This document shows, piece after piece, positions 61,675 to 64,000 of a stretch of DNA of 64,000 nucleotides. Positions within the stretch are counted from its first letter, which is position 1, and each line of letters begins with the position of its first letter. The notes under the pieces are model-generated. The model was given only the letters and a program-made list of their open reading frames with translations. It was not told the DNA's origin and made no database searches. The DNA lies in contig JAJEIA010000090.1 in the NCBI GenBank assembly GCA_022823505.1, positions 24,036 to 88,035 of the forward strand. The letters run 5' to 3'. Made by a program: the position numbers and the translations under genes. This DNA is from Dehalococcoidia bacterium. Lineage in GTDB: Bacteria; Chloroflexota; Dehalococcoidia; Lucifugimonadales; UBA3495.

Positions 61675-62837
61675 AGGTCAATACCCAGTTTGGTGGGCAT
61701 GGCATCAAAAGTGTCTCCCTTCAACCCGGTTAGGGCGTACGCTTCACGGTGGGACAGCCGGCCCGCCGCGAGGGCGCGAAGCACGGCAGAGGCGAAAGGA
61801 ATGCCGATGCGCCAACGCTGCGTATTCCAGAAGTTCCCTCCCTCGGAGTTTGCCCGGTTGGGGCTGCCCTGAGCTTTGTTTTGCGCGTAAAACTCGAAGA
61901 ATGTGTCCCGGTCGATCATCTCCAGATCCAAAGCTCGGCGGGCAGCCACGACCCTGCTGACTTTGAAGTGTGTGGCCGTCTGCTGGAAACGGTCGTTGCG
62001 GCTCGAAATGCGCGGCCAAAACTCCCGCATTTCTGCTTCCGGCACCAGGAACTCAGCGGCTATCCGGTCGCAAAGGGTTTCAACCTCATGATCGGTTGGC
62101 AGCAAGGCCTCCGAAGCGGATACCCCTTCTTCACCCACGAAAACATGGGCAAGTTCGTGGGCGACGGTGAACATTTGGGCCGCCTTGTAGTCGGCATTGT
62201 TCACGAAAATCAGCGGGGCGTAGTCGTCGACGAGGGCGAACCCCTGGAACTCGTCGGGGTTGAGCTTTCGGCTGGTATCGTTGCCCACTACCCCGTTGAC
62301 AACGATTGCCACGCCCGCGGCTTCAATGTGGTCACGAAGAAGACCCAGGGCGTCGGACCATGACTGGGAGTCGGACGCCCAATCGCTGGCCAGCGCCAAC
62401 GTAGAACGCATAGCGGCCGCGGAGTCGGCAACGCTTGCGCCGTCATGGTAGGCGCCGACCAATCGCACCGGCTCTGCGCCGGTATCGATCAGTTCGTCGC
62501 GCAGCCACGCGCTGCGCCGCTGCATGGCGTGCACGGTTTCCAGCAGGTCGATGCTGACTTTTGGCGGCGTCTTTCCGGCTCGTGTACGGAAGTCGTTTAT
62601 CGGCAGCGTCTCGTGTGGAGGAAACGACAGGAACAGGAAACCCAACGGGCTATGGGTCGCGTCGGCCAGCCGCTCGGCCCACGTCATGCTGATTTCGCCG
62701 GACTGCTCCCACTGCTGTACACGCTCGGCTTTCAGCCTGACCTTGCGGGCCAAATCCTCCTCGGTAAGATTGGCCCGCTCACGCGCCCAACGCAATACGT
62801 CAGGCCGGAGTTTGAGAGTTTCGGGCTGCGTAGTCAT
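61671..62837 (-). CDS. XRE HTH plus ImmA/IrrE metallopeptidase (antitoxin-like)
   Basis: This 388-residue protein has an N-terminal XRE helix-turn-helix (ARERANLTEEDLARKVRLKAERVQQWEQSG) and a C-terminal ImmA/IrrE-type zinc peptidase domain with VAHELAHVFVGEEG (HExxH). Such proteins cleave or bind a partner regulator and often pair with DUF4411/PIN toxins. The 4-nt overlap with the downstream PIN gene supports a toxin-antitoxin-like unit. The start ATG 62837 (MTTQPETLKLRPDVL) is well placed. Confidence 0.92.
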   Translation of the reverse strand: MTTQPETLKLRPDVLRWARERANLTEEDLARKVRLKAERVQQWEQSGEISMTWAERLADATHSPLGFLFLSFPPHETLPINDFRTRAGKTPPKVSIDLLETVHAMQRRSAWLRDELIDTGAEPVRLVGAYHDGASVADSAAAMRSTLALASDWASDSQSWSDALGLLRDHIEAAGVAIVVNGVVGNDTSRKLNPDEFQGFALVDDYAPLIFVNNADYKAAQMFTVAHELAHVFVGEEGVSASEALLPTDHEVETLCDRIAAEFLVPEAEMREFWPRISSRNDRFQQTATHFKVSRVVAARRALDLEMIDRDTFFEFYAQNKAQGSPNRANSEGGNFWNTQRWRIGIPFASAVLRALAAGRLSHREAYALTGLKGDTFDAMPTKLGIDL

Positions 62838-62894
62838 TGGCGGAGCCCAACCAGCGTGATGTCAGCCATCGGGCCGCTGTGGGTAGAATGAAGG

Positions 62895-63653
62895 TCAGCG
62901 GAACAAATCCTTGTCCGGCTCCCGCACTATGGCGCGGCTGTCGGCATCTTCGAGGGGTTCGTAGGGGTAGCCCTTGACGAGGGCTACGGGGACGCCCAGG
63001 AGCTTGCCGGTGACCAGCTCGGCGGTGGCGGCCAGCTCGTCGGCGACGGCGATGGTGGTGGTGTGCAGCTCGTTGCCGTGGGGGTCGAACTCGCCGACGT
63101 AGCTGATCACGGGGTTGAAGCCGGCCACTCCGATGGATACGTTGATGGCCCCGTTGCGCCAGGGACGGCCGAAGGTGTCGGACACGAGCACGGCCACGTC
63201 CACGCCCAGACGCTGGCGGATGCTGTCGCGGATGCGGCGCGCCGAGGCGTCGGGGTCCACGGGCAGCAGGCAGATGGAATTGGAGCCCGGGATGTTGGAG
63301 GCGTCGATGCCGGCGTTGGCGCAGATGTAGCCGTGGTAGGTCTCGCTGATGATGACGCCCCGGTCCATGCGGACGACGCGGCGGCTCTCGCGGAGGATCA
63401 TCTCGGTGTGACGCGGGTCGCGGCGGTGGCCCTCGGTGATGGCGACGGCCAGGGGAGAGGCCTCGACCTCGTCGATGGTCATGACGCGGCCCTCGGCCTT
63501 GCTGACGATCTTCTGGGTGACCACCACCACGTCGCCCTGCTCGATTGGCGTGCCCTGGGCGGCGGCGGCGTCCATGATCTGGGCGGCCAGGTCGTCACCG
63601 GCCTGGACCTCGGGCAGACCCTCAATTCCTACGGCGCGAATTTCCGGCGGCAT
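62895..63653 (-). CDS. cofE: Coenzyme F420-0:L-glutamate ligase CofE
   Basis: This 252-residue protein matches CofE throughout: EGLPEVQAGDDLA, VVVTQKIVSKAEGR, VSDTFGRPWRNGAINVSIGVAG and GKLLGVPVALVKG. It adds gamma-linked glutamates to F420-0, the last steps of F420 synthesis. The nitroreductase-like gene that begins 215 nt away on the other strand may be a partner, since FbiB fuses CofE with a nitroreductase domain. No other F420 genes are in the window. Confidence 0.93.
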   Translation of the reverse strand: MPPEIRAVGIEGLPEVQAGDDLAAQIMDAAAAQGTPIEQGDVVVVTQKIVSKAEGRVMTIDEVEASPLAVAITEGHRRDPRHTEMILRESRRVVRMDRGVIISETYHGYICANAGIDASNIPGSNSICLLPVDPDASARRIRDSIRQRLGVDVAVLVSDTFGRPWRNGAINVSIGVAGFNPVISYVGEFDPHGNELHTTTIAVADELAATAELVTGKLLGVPVALVKGYPYEPLEDADSRAIVREPDKDLFR

Positions 63654-63868
63654 GGCGCACCTCCCGTTGTGGCGAAATGGCGGCGGGCGTGGGATGGTTC
63701 TGGTCGCGATGGTTCCAGTTTATCACTGCGCCGCTTCGCTTCCGGCGGTGACGAACTGGGTTGCCGTAAGCGGCGGCATTCTGGCACAACCCCGTTTGCG
63801 TGGGTATGATAGCGGCACGCAGGATCGGCAGCGTCCGGTAGCGTAGCAATCGGCTTTGGCGGGGGCGG

Positions 63869-64000
63869 ATGGAACAACAAAGTAAGCAACCAGACCACAT
63901 TTCCGTGAACGGGGCACCCGTGGACGGGGCGCCGGTGAACGGGTCATCGCTCGCGTTTCCGGAGGCGGAGCGACAGGCGGTGTATCGGGCGATCTACCAG
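63869..64000 (+). CDS. Nitroreductase/BluB-like protein (3' end outside window)
   Basis: From ATG 63869 the plus frame is open for 44 codons to the window edge. After a Gly/Pro/Val/Asn-rich start, residues ~31-44 read FPEAERQAVYRAIYQ, the N-terminal helix of BluB-type flavin nitroreductases, which precedes the RRDxR flavin contact that would follow here. BluB makes the lower ligand of cobalamin from reduced FMN; a general nitroreductase or an F420-linked one is also possible. The divergent cofE supports the nitroreductase reading. Confidence 0.6.
   Translation, partial: MEQQSKQPDHISVNGAPVDGAPVNGSSLAFPEAERQAVYRAIYQ

Noticed and set aside
1-64000. tRNA, rRNA, CRISPR arrays and prophage genes
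   Set aside because: Scanned intergenic gaps for tRNA T-loop motifs, regular spaced repeats and phage proteins; none convincing. The repeated units seen are MITE/REP-like and not CRISPR-spaced.

Overview
The window is GC-rich, densely coded bacterial chromosome. No rRNA, tRNA, CRISPR array, phage or transposase gene was recognised. The gene mix points to an aerobic, high-GC, non-proteobacterial lineage. It includes an F420-pathway ligase (cofE), an HspR-controlled heat-shock operon, a threonine synthase-NIL-MoaD operon, a DnaE2/ImuB pair, peptide ABC and TRAP transporters, many FAD/NAD oxidoreductases and metal hydrolases, and frequent GTG/TTG starts. I favour Chloroflexota (SAR202/Dehalococcoidia-like relatives), with Actinobacteriota as the alternative. 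This is inference from content, not from a marker gene.

Region 1 (1-12.3 kb, minus strand) is one long hopanoid operon behind a good sigma70-type promoter near 12.3 kb. In transcription order it holds a polyprenyl diphosphate synthase, hpnH, hpnG, hpnA, squalene-hopene cyclase, a YjbQ-family gene, hpnC, hpnD, hpnE, a class II aldolase, an NAD-dependent epimerase-like SDR and a nucleoside hydrolase that runs off the window. The genes cover prenyl chain synthesis, squalene formation by the three-step HpnCDE route, cyclisation, and attachment and deadenylation of the adenosyl side chain. The last three genes are not part of the standard hopanoid pathway. Their translational coupling to hpnE suggests a lineage-specific side-chain tailoring or salvage module.

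Region 2 (12.5-19.8 kb) has a threonine synthase-NIL-MoaD-like operon (minus) with its own terminator, then a peptide-type ABC importer (lipoprotein, small membrane protein, two permeases; no ATPase). Region 3 (19.8-30 kb) is accessory: an SDR, an FMN-binding oxidase, two MFS carriers, a CocE hydrolase, an MBL-fold hydrolase and BioY. Between them lie small non-coding mobile elements (MITE/REP-like), including one nested inside another and one with a perfect 10-bp target duplication. Region 4 (30-36.2 kb) holds an orphan histidine kinase and the mutagenic DNA repair pair ImuB-DnaE2. Region 5 (36.4-45.4 kb) has a HTH-membrane regulator, a membrane-anchored protein of unknown function and a ~2,090-residue CARDB-repeat surface protein.

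Region 6 (45.4-56.4 kb) is catabolic and transport: an FAD/Fe-S D-lactate dehydrogenase-like protein, an alpha/beta hydrolase, a TIM-barrel isomerase, a CDF-like transporter, an orphan TRAP permease, a HEPN/PaREP1-like protein, a flavin disulfide reductase, a small zinc-ribbon protein and a cyclase-family hydrolase. Region 7 (56.5-61.1 kb) is a heat-shock locus: hsp20 diverges from dnaJ-hspR-clpC across a shared control region with HAIR-like and other palindromes. Region 8 (61.1-64 kb) has a PIN/ImmA-IrrE toxin-antitoxin-like pair, cofE, and the start of a BluB/nitroreductase-like gene.
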